Positions 14,882-23,140 of a stretch of 64,000 nt of DNA are shown piece by piece. Numbering within the stretch: position 1 is the stretch's first letter; each line of letters starts with the position of its first letter. Under the pieces are notes generated by a model, which was given only the letters and a program-made list of their open reading frames with translations, ran no database searches and was not told the origin of the DNA. A program made the translations under genes and the position numbers. Source of the DNA: an uncultured Eubacterium sp. (GTDB lineage: Bacteria > Bacillota > Clostridia > Lachnospirales > Lachnospiraceae); the NCBI GenBank assembly GCA_910584875.1, contig CAJUDA010000001.1, forward strand, positions 121,568 to 185,567, given 5' to 3'.

Positions 14882-16123
14882 GTGGAGGATAAGAAAATCA
14901 TTCCATTTATCAATGGGGAAAATGAAACTTCTGCAAATATCGTTAAGCTGGCAGTGGAATATAATTATGCCGGTGCAGATGAGTTGTTTTTATATAATTA
15001 TTCCAAGATTGAAAGCGAAAGGGAGGAGTTTCTGTCGACCCTGAAAGAAGTGGGGGCTGCTATTGATATTCCGTTTTTTGCAGGGATGTACACAGCGCGT
15101 TTTGAAGATGTGAAAAAGGCATTTTATACAGGCGCGGATAAGGTTGTGATCAAATATGAGATCTGCCCGTCCAAGGGAATCATCAGTGAGGCGGTAGGGC
15201 GTTTTGGCACAGATAAGATCATGATCGAGATCGATGAGGATCTTTCTTTTGATAAAATTGCTTTTCCCGTTGATACGCTGCTGCTCAAACATGTTGATGC
15301 CGGAGAAGTCCTGGCGCGGAAGATACAGGACTGCGGAAAGACAGTTGTGATCCGGGACAGCCTGCTGCGCAATGATCTGGAGGAGCTTCTGAAGATAGAA
15401 GGGGTCCTTGGCGTCTCGACCAATTATTATGAAAATAAAGATTTGTTTAAGGTCAAAAATATAATGAAAAAGGCAGGGATTCCCATCAATACGTTTGAGT
15501 CATCCATGCCGTTTTCTGATTTTAAGACCGATGATAAAGGATTGATTCCCTGTATTGTCCAGGATTATCGGACAAATCAGGTGCTGATGATGGCATATAT
15601 GAACGAAGAGTCCTATCAGATGACGTGTAATACCGGGAAGATGACATATTATAGCAGAAGCCGGCAGAAACTATGGGTGAAAGGTGAGGTGTCCGGGCAT
15701 TTTCAATATGTAAAAGAATTGAAGCTGGATTGTGACAACGATACGATACTGGCAAAGGTCCACCAGATAGGGGCGGCATGCCATACCGGTGAATACAGCT
15801 GCTTTTTTAAAGAACTGGCGAAACGGGATTATATTGATACCAATCCGCTTACGATACTGGAAGAGGATTTCGCAACCATTACGGAACGAAAACAAAATCC
15901 GAAAGAGGGCTCCTATACAAACTATCTCTTTACCAAGGGGCTGGATAAAATATTGAAAAAATGTGGTGAGGAGGCATCCGAGATCATCATTGCGGCAAAG
16001 AACCCGGATGCGGAAGAACTGAAATATGAGATCGCTGATTTCCTGTACCATATGATGGTATTGATGGCTGAGTGTGGCCTGACATGGGAAGATGTGGTAA
16101 AAGAACTTGCAAATAGAAGGTAG
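14882..16123 (+). CDS. hisIE: HisF/HisA-like domain fused to HisI-HisE (phosphoribosyl-AMP cyclohydrolase / -ATP pyrophosphatase)
   Basis: The 413-residue fusion starts at GTG 14882, chosen because TAGGAGG lies about 7 bases upstream. Residues about 1-205 resemble the HisA/HisF barrel (KKIIPFING, GADELFLYNY), but the beta-1 catalytic Asp position reads Asn, so this part is probably not a cyclase. Residues about 210-320 are HisI, with MTYYSRSRQKLWVKGEVSGH and DCDNDTIL. Residues about 325-413 are HisE, with GSYTNYLFTKGLDKILKK and the GEEASE helix. The protein should carry out steps 2 and 3 of histidine synthesis. Confidence 0.9.
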   Translation: MEDKKIIPFINGENETSANIVKLAVEYNYAGADELFLYNYSKIESEREEFLSTLKEVGAAIDIPFFAGMYTARFEDVKKAFYTGADKVVIKYEICPSKGIISEAVGRFGTDKIMIEIDEDLSFDKIAFPVDTLLLKHVDAGEVLARKIQDCGKTVVIRDSLLRNDLEELLKIEGVLGVSTNYYENKDLFKVKNIMKKAGIPINTFESSMPFSDFKTDDKGLIPCIVQDYRTNQVLMMAYMNEESYQMTCNTGKMTYYSRSRQKLWVKGEVSGHFQYVKELKLDCDNDTILAKVHQIGAACHTGEYSCFFKELAKRDYIDTNPLTILEEDFATITERKQNPKEGSYTNYLFTKGLDKILKKCGEEASEIIIAAKNPDAEELKYEIADFLYHMMVLMAECGLTWEDVVKELANRR

Positions 16124-16278
16124 TGTGAAAAATATATTTTTCAAAAAGTAAATAGAGTTTGCTTTGCAAATTTTGTGCCTGCGGCATAGCGCATTACATG
16201 CGCATTCAAGTTTGCAGGTGCTGGAAAGGTAGTGTCGATAAAAGGTAAGACTATTTATTTTACAAGGAGGTATTTGAA

Positions 16279-16428
16279 ATGCAGGAATTGACTCTGGTTC
16301 AGGCGTTTGTGTATTATCTGATCCGTTTGATCATGTTCGTGGCTGTGGCGGCAGGAGGAATTGCCCTGGGGATTCAGCTGCGAAAGAAAAAGAACGCGAA
16401 AGAACAATTATCAGAAAATGAAAATTAG
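16279..16428 (+). CDS. Small single-span membrane protein upstream of pilB
   Basis: The 49-residue product runs from ATG 16279 to TAG 16426-16428. An AAGGAGG at 16264-16270 is ideally spaced. It has one hydrophobic helix (about residues 8-34, through LIMFVAVAAGGIALGI) followed by a basic tail RKKKNAKE. The gene ends 10 bases before pilB, so it may be co-transcribed with the pilus genes. I do not recognise a characterised family. The 150 bases between hisIE and this gene hold only a short AT-rich palindrome at about 16132-16148. Confidence 0.7.
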   Translation: MQELTLVQAFVYYLIRLIMFVAVAAGGIALGIQLRKKKNAKEQLSENEN

Positions 16429-16438
16429 GTGATGCATT

Positions 16439-18139
16439 ATGTTGGGGAGAAAGAAAAGGTTAGGGGATATGCTGGTGGATGCCGGCGTGATCACAGAGGA
16501 GCAGCTTGGTGAGGCGCTGAAAAAACAGCGGGAACTGGGGATGCGGCTCGGTCAGACACTGACGGAATTAAATTTTACCAATGAGGGAGAGATCGCAGAG
16601 GCACTCCATCAGCAGATGGGGCTTCCGATCGCCCGGATCCGGGAGGCGAAGCTGGCGCCGGAAGTGATCGAACTTTTATCCGAGAAGATCGTGCGCAAGC
16701 ACAATGTGCTTCCTTTTGAGATCCATCCGGAAAATCCCAATATCCTGAGAGTGGCGATGGCGGATCCACTGGATATTCTTGCGGTGGATGATCTCGGTAT
16801 TGTAACAAATATGATTATTGAACCGATGGTTGCCACGCCGTCTGATATCCATTTTGGTATCGAGCGTTATTATGGAAATGAACAGGTTGCCAAGATGGCG
16901 GATGCTTTTTCGGAGGAACGGAAAAAGCAGCAGGAAGCAAGAAACAAACATCAGGAAGAAGAAAATGAAGAGGTGGACAATGCGCCGATCGTCGTGCTGG
17001 TGAACAAGATCATCGAACAGGCAGTCAATGAACGCGCCAGTGATATCCACATTGAGGCGATGGAAACCAGTGTCCGGGTACGGTTCCGTATCGACGGCGT
17101 GATGCAGGAGATGATGCGTTATGAGCATGAACTGCTCGCCGCCATCGTGGCGCGTATCAAGATCATCAGCGGCATGGATATTTCGGAAAAACGTGCGCCT
17201 CAGGACGGACGTATGACACAGCGGTACGACCGCGTGGAATACGATATCCGTGTTTCCAGCCTGCCTACCGTATTTGGTGAAAAGATCGTTATGCGTCTTG
17301 CTTCCAAACAGGCGTTGACGAGAGACAAAAAAGATCTTGGTTTTCCGCCGGAGGAACTGCGGCGCTTTGATAAGCTGGTGCGCAATCCGCATGGTATCAT
17401 ACTGGTAACAGGACCGACCGGAAGCGGTAAGTCCACCACGCTGTATACGGTGCTCAGTGAATTAAATTCTGGTGATGTCAATATCATAACAGTAGAAGAT
17501 CCAGTGGAGGCAGATGTGGACGGGATCAATCAGGTCCAGGTAAACGAGAAGGCAGGACTGACGTTTGCTTCCGCACTTCGTTCAATACTGCGTCAGGACC
17601 CGGATATTATCATGATCGGTGAGATCCGTGATGAGGAGACGGCAGGGATCGCCGTCAAGGCGGCGATCACAGGTCATCTGGTTGTCAGCACTCTCCATAC
17701 AAACAGTGCCGCAAGTTCCATCACCCGTATGGAAGATATGGGTGTGGAACCATATCTGATCGCTGACTCGACGGTAGGTATCATTGCCCAGCGTCTGGTA
17801 CGGCGCCTCTGCCCAAAATGCAAGAGACCGCATACAATCACAGACATGGATAAACAGAGGCTTCATCTGCGGGGGGATGCTTCCCCTACGATCTATGAGC
17901 CGGGCGGAGGATCCTGTGCTTTCTGCAACGGGACCGGGTTCCGCGGGAGGATCGGTGTATATGAGATCATGCCGGTGAGCAGCAATATCCGCCAGGTAAT
18001 CTCTGCCGGCGGAGGAGCGGAAGAAATACAGAAGGTAGCGCTGCAGGAAGGAATGACGACCTTGCGCCATGGTGCGGCAAAACTTGTTCTGCAGGGGGTA
18101 ACTTCGATCTCTGAGGTAGAACGGATTGCAACAGAGTAG
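16439..18139 (+). CDS. pilB: Type IV pilus assembly ATPase PilB (GspE family)
   Basis: The 566-residue hexameric ATPase powers pilus extension from the cytoplasmic side. An N-terminal GspE-N/MshEN-type domain (residues 1-160) has the repeat LGDMLVDAGVITEEQL, a motif class that can bind c-di-GMP in some homologues. The ATPase core has Walker A GPTGSGKSTTLYT, Walker B-region IGEIRDEETAGIAVKAA and the tetracysteine zinc site CPKC...CAFC. It is followed by pilT and pilC. Confidence 0.96.
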   Translation: MLGRKKRLGDMLVDAGVITEEQLGEALKKQRELGMRLGQTLTELNFTNEGEIAEALHQQMGLPIARIREAKLAPEVIELLSEKIVRKHNVLPFEIHPENPNILRVAMADPLDILAVDDLGIVTNMIIEPMVATPSDIHFGIERYYGNEQVAKMADAFSEERKKQQEARNKHQEEENEEVDNAPIVVLVNKIIEQAVNERASDIHIEAMETSVRVRFRIDGVMQEMMRYEHELLAAIVARIKIISGMDISEKRAPQDGRMTQRYDRVEYDIRVSSLPTVFGEKIVMRLASKQALTRDKKDLGFPPEELRRFDKLVRNPHGIILVTGPTGSGKSTTLYTVLSELNSGDVNIITVEDPVEADVDGINQVQVNEKAGLTFASALRSILRQDPDIIMIGEIRDEETAGIAVKAAITGHLVVSTLHTNSAASSITRMEDMGVEPYLIADSTVGIIAQRLVRRLCPKCKRPHTITDMDKQRLHLRGDASPTIYEPGGGSCAFCNGTGFRGRIGVYEIMPVSSNIRQVISAGGGAEEIQKVALQEGMTTLRHGAAKLVLQGVTSISEVERIATE

Positions 18140-18157
18140 AAGACGGGGGTAGCAATA

Positions 18158-19213
18158 ATGAAAATTGATGAACTTTTAATGATGGCAAGGCAGGCAGGGG
18201 CATCGGATCTTCATGTGTCAGTGGGGATTCCTCCCAAGTGCCGTGTCAATGGAGAATTGTATGCATTGACGAAAGAGCCGCTGATGCCGAAGGACACAAA
18301 AGAACTGGTGGAGCAGATGATTCCGGGGCGTCTGGTGGAACGTTTCAACGAGGATGGTGAGATTGATTTTTCTTATGCGATCCGCGGCATGGGACGCTTT
18401 CGTGTCAATATATTTAAACAGAGGGGAACTCTTTCTTTTGTAATACGAGTCGTAAACTCCGATATACCAGACCCCAAGTCTCTCGGACTGTCAGAATCGG
18501 TGATCGACCTCACGACGAAAAAAAGGGGACTGGTTCTGGTGACAGGACCGACAGGAAGTGGTAAATCGACGACGCTTGCTTCCCTGATCAATATTATCAA
18601 TCAGAACTACAGCAAGCATATTATAACACTGGAAGATCCGATCGAGTATCTGCACAAGCATGCGAAATCCATCGTAAATCAGCGGGAGGTCGGAATCGAT
18701 ACCCAGTCTTATGCCGGGGCACTCCGTGCAGCGCTCCGTGAAGATCCGGATGTGATCCTTGTCGGGGAAATGCGTGATCTGGATACGATCGCCACAGCGG
18801 TGACAGCGGCGGAGACGGGGCATCTCGTTTTCTCTACCTTACATACGATTGGAGCGGTGCCTACCATAGAACGTATCATTGATGTATTCCCTACCAATCA
18901 GCAGGGGCAGATACGGATTCAGCTGGCCACGCTGCTGGAGGCGATCATATCGCAGCAGCTGCTTCCCACGGCAGATAAGAAGGGGCGGGTGGCAGCCTTT
19001 GAGGTTATGTATGCAAACAGTGCAATCCGTAACCTGATCCGTGAGGCAAAACCCCATCAGATCCCGTCGATCATACAGACCAGCCGCTCGGCGGGGATGC
19101 TCACGATGGACGACGCCTTATACGAATTGTATGAACGAAGAAAGATCACAAGGGACGATGCTATTCTATTTGCCCAGGATAAGACAAATCTTAAGAAACG
19201 GCTTGTTTATTAA
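18158..19213 (+). CDS. pilT: Type IV pilus retraction ATPase PilT
   Basis: The 351-residue ATPase has Walker A GPTGSGKSTTLAS, Walker B-region LVGEMRDLDTIATAVTAAETGH and the PilT-specific C-terminal AIRNLIREAK motif. It depolymerises pili, so the system should support retraction and twitching rather than only static pili. An N-terminal PAS-like subdomain includes ASDLHVSVGIPP. It lies 18 bases after pilB. Confidence 0.96.
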   Translation: MKIDELLMMARQAGASDLHVSVGIPPKCRVNGELYALTKEPLMPKDTKELVEQMIPGRLVERFNEDGEIDFSYAIRGMGRFRVNIFKQRGTLSFVIRVVNSDIPDPKSLGLSESVIDLTTKKRGLVLVTGPTGSGKSTTLASLINIINQNYSKHIITLEDPIEYLHKHAKSIVNQREVGIDTQSYAGALRAALREDPDVILVGEMRDLDTIATAVTAAETGHLVFSTLHTIGAVPTIERIIDVFPTNQQGQIRIQLATLLEAIISQQLLPTADKKGRVAAFEVMYANSAIRNLIREAKPHQIPSIIQTSRSAGMLTMDDALYELYERRKITRDDAILFAQDKTNLKKRLVY

Positions 19214-19273
19214 CATCAGAGGCGCATGAGTGTGTACAGATGTGTTCCTTCATTGAAATAACAGGAGGTAAAT

Positions 19274-20491
19274 ATGGCAAGATATAAATATGTTATCACC
19301 GACAAATACGGGAAAGAGAAAAAAGGGCTGATGGAGTCCCAGTCGCAGGAGCAGGCGGTTGCCCGCTTAAAAGGTGACGGCAGTGTAGTCCTGGACATAA
19401 AGGAATCCCGTTCACTGAGTGATGCCAGCTGGAACGTCCAGATCGGTACGGGAGTGAAAAAAAAGGATATCACGATATTCTGTAAGCAGTTCCACAGTAT
19501 TCTGACGGCGGGTGTGACGGTGATTGATGGTCTGCAGATGGTACAGGAGCAGACAGAAAATAAAAACCTGCAGAAGGCGCTGCTCAATGTCCAGTCCAAT
19601 GTGGCAAAGGGGGAAACGCTTGCCAGCGCAATGGAACAGGAAGGCAAGATTTTCCCGGAACTGTTGATCCATATGGTCCGTGCCGGGGAGGCGACAGGTA
19701 ATCTGGAGATTGCTTTTGACCGCATTACGTCCCAGTTTGACAAGGATCTGAAGCTGGTATCGATGGTCCGGTCTGCCATGATTTATCCGATCGTGGTTGT
19801 GATTGTTGCGGTCGCTGTGGTGATCATTCTGATGTCTACGGTGATTCCGAACTTTAAGGAAACCTTTGAGACCATGGGGGAAGAGCTCCCTGTGCTGACA
19901 AAAATGGTTGTTGCCATGAGTGATTTTATCACAGGTCATATGGTTGGTGTTCTGGGGACGATTTTCGGACTGGTGGCTTTTATCCTGATTGGAAAGGGAA
20001 CAGAACCGGGGAAACAGTTTCTCAGCAGGGTGGCACTGGTGATTCCAATGATCAAGAATTTTTCCGTAAAAAATGCCGCTGCACGGTTTTCGATGACGAT
20101 GGCGACGTTGGTTGTGTCTGGCGTGCCGCTGGTGGATGCCCTGGAGATCGCCGGGGATGTCATCAGTAACCGTGTGATACGAAAGGCGGTGAAGGACTGC
20201 CGGGAAGAGGTAATGCAGGGGATCCCGATGTCGGAGCCTCTGGAGGCGTCTGGTGTATTCCCTCCTATGCTGACCCATATGCTGCGGATCGGGGAAGAGA
20301 CCGGTACGACGGAGCAGATGCTGGATAAGGTGGCAGAATATTACGAGGATGAGGTGACAGAGGCAACAAGAAACCTGACAACGGCGATGGAGCCGATGAT
20401 CATTATTGTCCTTGCCGTACTGGTAGGGGGGATTCTCGGCGCTGTCATGATGCCGATGCTTTCTATCTACGAGAATGCGGGAAATGCGTAG
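19274..20491 (+). CDS. pilC: Type IV pilus inner-membrane platform protein PilC (GspF family)
   Basis: The 405-residue protein has two GspF domains, each with a cytoplasmic helical bundle (FCKQFHSILTAGVTVIDGL; FSMTMATLVVSGVPLVDAL) and about three membrane spans in total. It anchors PilB and PilT at the membrane. An ACAGGAGG ribosome binding site precedes the ATG. It ends shortly before a strong hairpin, so the pilBTC unit may be transcribed apart from the pilins. Confidence 0.95.
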   Translation: MARYKYVITDKYGKEKKGLMESQSQEQAVARLKGDGSVVLDIKESRSLSDASWNVQIGTGVKKKDITIFCKQFHSILTAGVTVIDGLQMVQEQTENKNLQKALLNVQSNVAKGETLASAMEQEGKIFPELLIHMVRAGEATGNLEIAFDRITSQFDKDLKLVSMVRSAMIYPIVVVIVAVAVVIILMSTVIPNFKETFETMGEELPVLTKMVVAMSDFITGHMVGVLGTIFGLVAFILIGKGTEPGKQFLSRVALVIPMIKNFSVKNAAARFSMTMATLVVSGVPLVDALEIAGDVISNRVIRKAVKDCREEVMQGIPMSEPLEASGVFPPMLTHMLRIGEETGTTEQMLDKVAEYYEDEVTEATRNLTTAMEPMIIIVLAVLVGGILGAVMMPMLSIYENAGNA

Positions 20492-20547
20492 GGAAATTAG
20501 GAACGATAACAGACAGGTTGTTAAATGAGTGCTGATCATAGAGAAAC

Positions 20548-20587
20548 AAGGGTCGTTTTGCGCTGAAATAAGCGCGAAACGACCCTT
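20548..20587 (+). terminator. Strong 17-bp hairpin after pilC
   Basis: AAGGGTCGTTTTGCGCT (20548-20564), a 6-base loop and AGCGCGAAACGACCCTT (20571-20587) pair over 17 positions with one G-T. There is no following T-run, so it is an atypical terminator. Its last two bases are the first two of the next promoter's -35 box, so it could also act as an operator. Confidence 0.55.
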
Positions 20588-20615
20588 GACTTATCACAGG
20601 TAAAAATGCTATGAT
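20586..20615 (+). promoter_or_regulatory. Sigma-A promoter of the Rpn module
   Basis: TTGACT (20586-20591), an 18-base spacer and TATGAT (20610-20615) read towards the small and full-length Rpn genes, giving the module its own start within the pilus locus. Confidence 0.6.
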
Positions 20616-20695
20616 AAAAGAAGTAAATGCAATTAGATCATTGCATGGTGGATAGTGTGGTATACATAATAGAAAAGGGGGAGGAGAGTGTGACC

Positions 20696-20908
20696 ATGTA
20701 TAGTATAGCAGAAGAATTAGAAAATCTAGGAAGGGAAGAAGGAAGAGAAGAAGGCCGGAAAGAAAGTATTTGTCGCATGCTTGACAGGCAGAAAACACCA
20801 GAGGAAATCCGTGAGTTTACGGGAGAGCCACTGGAGTATCTGTATGAGGTACAGAAAGAATATCTGGCAATGATAAAGGAAGAGGGCAGGTATACTCTGG
20901 AAAAATGA
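20696..20908 (+). CDS. Stand-alone C-terminal tail of Rpn-family protein (possible antitoxin-like protein)
   Basis: The 70-residue product starts at ATG 20696 after GGGGGAGGAG, with ideal spacing. After a unique start (MYSIAEELENLG) it repeats the GREEGREEGRKE segment and the last 50-odd residues of the next gene almost exactly. It lacks the whole nuclease core. Its length and layout match what an internal start in the next gene would make. In characterised Rpn systems a C-terminal fragment made from an internal start binds and inhibits the full-length nuclease; this gene could do the same in trans. Alternatively it is the relic of a partial duplication. Confidence 0.7.
   Translation: MYSIAEELENLGREEGREEGRKESICRMLDRQKTPEEIREFTGEPLEYLYEVQKEYLAMIKEEGRYTLEK
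20752..20908 (+). repeat. Direct repeat, copy 1 (157 bp)
   Basis: This segment matches 21661-21817 with about seven differences by eye over 157 bases. It covers the C-terminal coding part of both Rpn-related genes, up to and including the stop codon. The offset is 909 bases. Confidence 0.9.
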
Positions 20909-20932
20909 TTATATATAAGGGGGAGTAATTGG

Positions 20933-21817
20933 ATGACAGAAGAAAGAACAAAGATTAACAGAAAATATAAAGATTCTGTTTTTCGAATGATATTCCGGGA
21001 AAAGAAAGAATTATTGTCATTATTTAATGCTGTGTATGGAACATCATTTAATGATCCGGGAGGGTTAGAGGTAGTAACGCTTGAAAATGCGGTTTATATG
21101 GGACTGAAAAATGATATATCCTGTATACTGGATTTTCATTTGGCGCTGCTGGAACATCAGTCTACCTATAATCCGAATATGCCTTTACGGTCTCTGATGT
21201 ATGTGGCAGATCTGTATCAGAAACTGACAACAGAACTGGATATTTATTCATCCAGACAGATTATGCTGCCAAATCCCAGTTTTATTGTATTGTACAATGG
21301 AGAAAAGGAGCAGCCAGAGGAAAAGTTTCTATGTCTGTCAGATGCTTATTCTTGGAAAAGTGAAGACAGGGCGTTGGAACTTAAAGTCCTGCAATTAAAT
21401 ATAAATAAAGGATATAATGAAAAAATTGTCTCCCGGTGTCCGGCATTGTCGGGCTATATACAGTTTGTGTCAAGAGTGCGAGAATTGCAGAAAACGTATC
21501 CGATAGCAAAAGCAGCAGATCAGGCAGTACAGGAATGTATCAGGGATGGCATATTGGAAGAATTTTTTAGAAAAAACCGTGCGGAGGTGTGGAAAATGAG
21601 TATATATGAATATGATGAAGAAAAACATCACAGGACTTTGCGGGAAGAAGGCCGGGAAGAAGGCCGGAAAGAAAGTATTTGTCGCATGCTTGACAGGCAG
21701 AAAACACCAGAGGAAATCCGTGAGTTTACGGGGGAGCCTCTGGAGTATTTGTATGAGGTACAGAAAGAATATCTGGCAATGGTAAAGGAAGAGGGCAGGT
21801 ATACTTTAGGAAAATGA
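20933..21817 (+). CDS. Rpn-family PD-(D/E)XK nuclease (recombination-promoting nuclease/putative transposase)
   Basis: The 294-residue protein begins with the family hallmark KYKDSVFRMIFREKKELLSLFNAVYGT. The nuclease core shows NDISCILD and LLEHQS as likely acidic and E-x-Q catalytic positions, followed by the MPLRSLMYVADLY helix. A charged linker GREEGREEGRKE leads to the tail duplicated in the upstream gene. Such proteins are often labelled transposases, but E. coli RpnA-E are DNA endonucleases with toxic or antiphage activity. The DNA is more AT-rich than the surrounding pilus genes, consistent with transfer. Confidence 0.88.
   Translation: MTEERTKINRKYKDSVFRMIFREKKELLSLFNAVYGTSFNDPGGLEVVTLENAVYMGLKNDISCILDFHLALLEHQSTYNPNMPLRSLMYVADLYQKLTTELDIYSSRQIMLPNPSFIVLYNGEKEQPEEKFLCLSDAYSWKSEDRALELKVLQLNINKGYNEKIVSRCPALSGYIQFVSRVRELQKTYPIAKAADQAVQECIRDGILEEFFRKNRAEVWKMSIYEYDEEKHHRTLREEGREEGRKESICRMLDRQKTPEEIREFTGEPLEYLYEVQKEYLAMVKEEGRYTLGK
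21596..21817 (+). CDS. Possible internal translation product of the Rpn gene
   Basis: Within the Rpn gene, codon 222 is an ATG (21596) preceded at 8 bases by GGAGGT (21583-21588), as good as any true ribosome binding site in this window. It would give a 73-residue protein (MSIYEYDEEKHHRTL, then the repeat linker and tail), the same architecture as the stand-alone gene at 20696. This parallels the intragenic inhibitor described for Rpn systems. Confidence 0.5.
   Translation: MSIYEYDEEKHHRTLREEGREEGRKESICRMLDRQKTPEEIREFTGEPLEYLYEVQKEYLAMVKEEGRYTLGK
21661..21817 (+). repeat. Direct repeat, copy 2 (157 bp)
   Basis: Second copy of the C-terminal coding segment; see 20752-20908. Confidence 0.9.
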
Positions 21818-21911
21818 AAGAAACCAATCTTCAATAATGAAAACCAGGTTGGATAATTTGCAAAACTGACCAAAAATATACAAGATATATACAATTTTTT
21901 CGTCAAAACTA

Positions 21912-21940
21912 TTGAAAAATACAACAAAAAGGATTATAAT
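21912..21940 (+). promoter_or_regulatory. Sigma-A promoter of the major pilin genes
   Basis: TTGAAA (21912-21917), a 17-base spacer and a perfect TATAAT (21935-21940) stand about 70 bases before the first pilin. No c-di-GMP riboswitch-like structure is visible in the leader. Confidence 0.75.
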
Positions 21941-22012
21941 ACATATAACAGTATAAAAATGGTCTCTGTGAAGTGGGGGACCGTAAAAAATGAATAAAAG
22001 GAGAGAAGAAGT

Positions 22013-22525
22013 ATGAAAAAGAAACTTCAGAAGTATCTGAGTGGAGAGAAAGAGGGTTTCTCTCTTGTTGAGTTAATTATCGTTATTGCAATCATGGCGA
22101 TTCTCATTGGAGTAATCGCACTGGCAGTTATTCCGTATCTGGCACGATCCAGAGAGAGCAAGGATCTGCAGGCACTGGGAGCGATCAGTTCCGCACTTTC
22201 TTCGGCAGTGGCAAACACACAGGTGACAGGCAGCGGAGATTTTGTTTATGATGGAGCAACGGTTGCCAGCCCTTCGTCAGATGCTGATAAGGTTAAGAAT
22301 GAAATGGTGTCTCTGTTAGGAAAAGGTTCTACCAAACTGGGATCTAAGAACGCAACGGCATCGGGTGTTCAGATTCGCTGCAAATTTGATGTTGCAACCA
22401 ATGAAATCAAGGTTTATGCTGGTTCAGCGGCGGGTACAGCTGTTTTGCTGGAGAGCAATACAACAGGGTTTAAGGCTGACTTGACGTCGGATGCGGCAGG
22501 CAAGGCTTTGGTTGTAAGCAACTGA
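22013..22525 (+). CDS. pilA: Type IV major pilin (prepilin) 1
   Basis: The 170-residue prepilin has a 13-residue basic leader, the class III cleavage site EG/FSLVE with the fifth-position Glu, and a long hydrophobic helix IIVIAIMAILIGVIALAVIP. The globular domain is short and Ser/Ala/Thr-rich with almost no cysteine. PilD (23141-23917) should process it. The first 70 codons are nearly identical in protein sequence to the second pilin. A separate strong promoter suggests high expression, as expected for the fibre subunit. Confidence 0.93.
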   Translation: MKKKLQKYLSGEKEGFSLVELIIVIAIMAILIGVIALAVIPYLARSRESKDLQALGAISSALSSAVANTQVTGSGDFVYDGATVASPSSDADKVKNEMVSLLGKGSTKLGSKNATASGVQIRCKFDVATNEIKVYAGSAAGTAVLLESNTTGFKADLTSDAAGKALVVSN

Positions 22526-22590
22526 TCCTGATTTGGACAGATGCGGCTTTCATGAAGTGTAATAAGTTTTTCTAAAAGGAGAGAATAAGA

Positions 22591-23112
22591 ATGAAAAAAA
22601 GAATTCAGAAGTATCTGAGCGGAGAGAAAGAGGGCTTTTCTCTTGTCGAATTGATCATTGTTATTGCGATCATGGCGATCCTGATTGGTGTTATCGCACT
22701 GGCGGTTATTCCGTATCTGGCACGATCCAGAGAGAGCAAGGACCTGCAGGCGCTGGGAGCGATCAGTTCTTCGCTGTCTTCGGCGGTAGCAAACACGCAG
22801 GTGACAGGTAGTGGAAATTTTGTGTATAATGGGAAAAAGACGGGTTCTGGTGCAGATGCAACGGCAACGGGTGATGCTGCGAAAGTGAATGATGAAATGG
22901 TATCTTTGCTGGGAACCGGTTCTACCAAGTTGGGATCCAAAAATGCTACCGGTGCTAAAATCTGGTGCAAGTTTGATGTTGCGACCAATGAGATTAAGGT
23001 GTATGCTGGCTCGGCAGCAAATAAGGCTGTCCTTCTTGAAAGCAATACAACCGGCTTTGATGAAGATCTCAATTCAGATGCATCCGGCAAGGCCCTGGTT
23101 GTAAGTAACTAA
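22591..23112 (+). CDS. pilA2: Type IV major pilin (prepilin) 2
   Basis: The 173-residue paralogue of pilin 1 has the same cleavage site (EG/FSLVE) and helix, and the same tail (GKALVVSN). The differences cluster in one surface stretch (around YNGKKTGSGADATATGD) and in scattered substitutions of the C-domain. It could form mixed fibres with pilin 1 or provide antigenic variety. An AAAGGAGAG ribosome binding site precedes the ATG. Confidence 0.93.
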   Translation: MKKRIQKYLSGEKEGFSLVELIIVIAIMAILIGVIALAVIPYLARSRESKDLQALGAISSSLSSAVANTQVTGSGNFVYNGKKTGSGADATATGDAAKVNDEMVSLLGTGSTKLGSKNATGAKIWCKFDVATNEIKVYAGSAANKAVLLESNTTGFDEDLNSDASGKALVVSN

Positions 23113-23140
23113 TTAACAACATACGTAAGGAGGACCCACA

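Noticed and set aside
16124..16278. c-di-GMP riboswitch before the pilus genes
   Set aside because: I looked for GEMM-I features here and at 21818-22012 because such riboswitches often precede clostridial pilus genes; the conserved bases and stems are not present.
19412..20539. Antisense frame of 375 codons opposite pilC
   Set aside because: Complement of a conserved GspF gene; composition (His/Arg-rich) is typical of a shadow.
20933..21817. True transposon
   Set aside because: The gene is of the type often annotated as transposase, but I see no terminal inverted repeats or target duplications around it; nuclease/toxin function fits better.
22013..23112. Pilin tandem as an assembly artefact
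   Set aside because: The copies differ at many synonymous and loop positions and have distinct spacers, so they are real paralogues.
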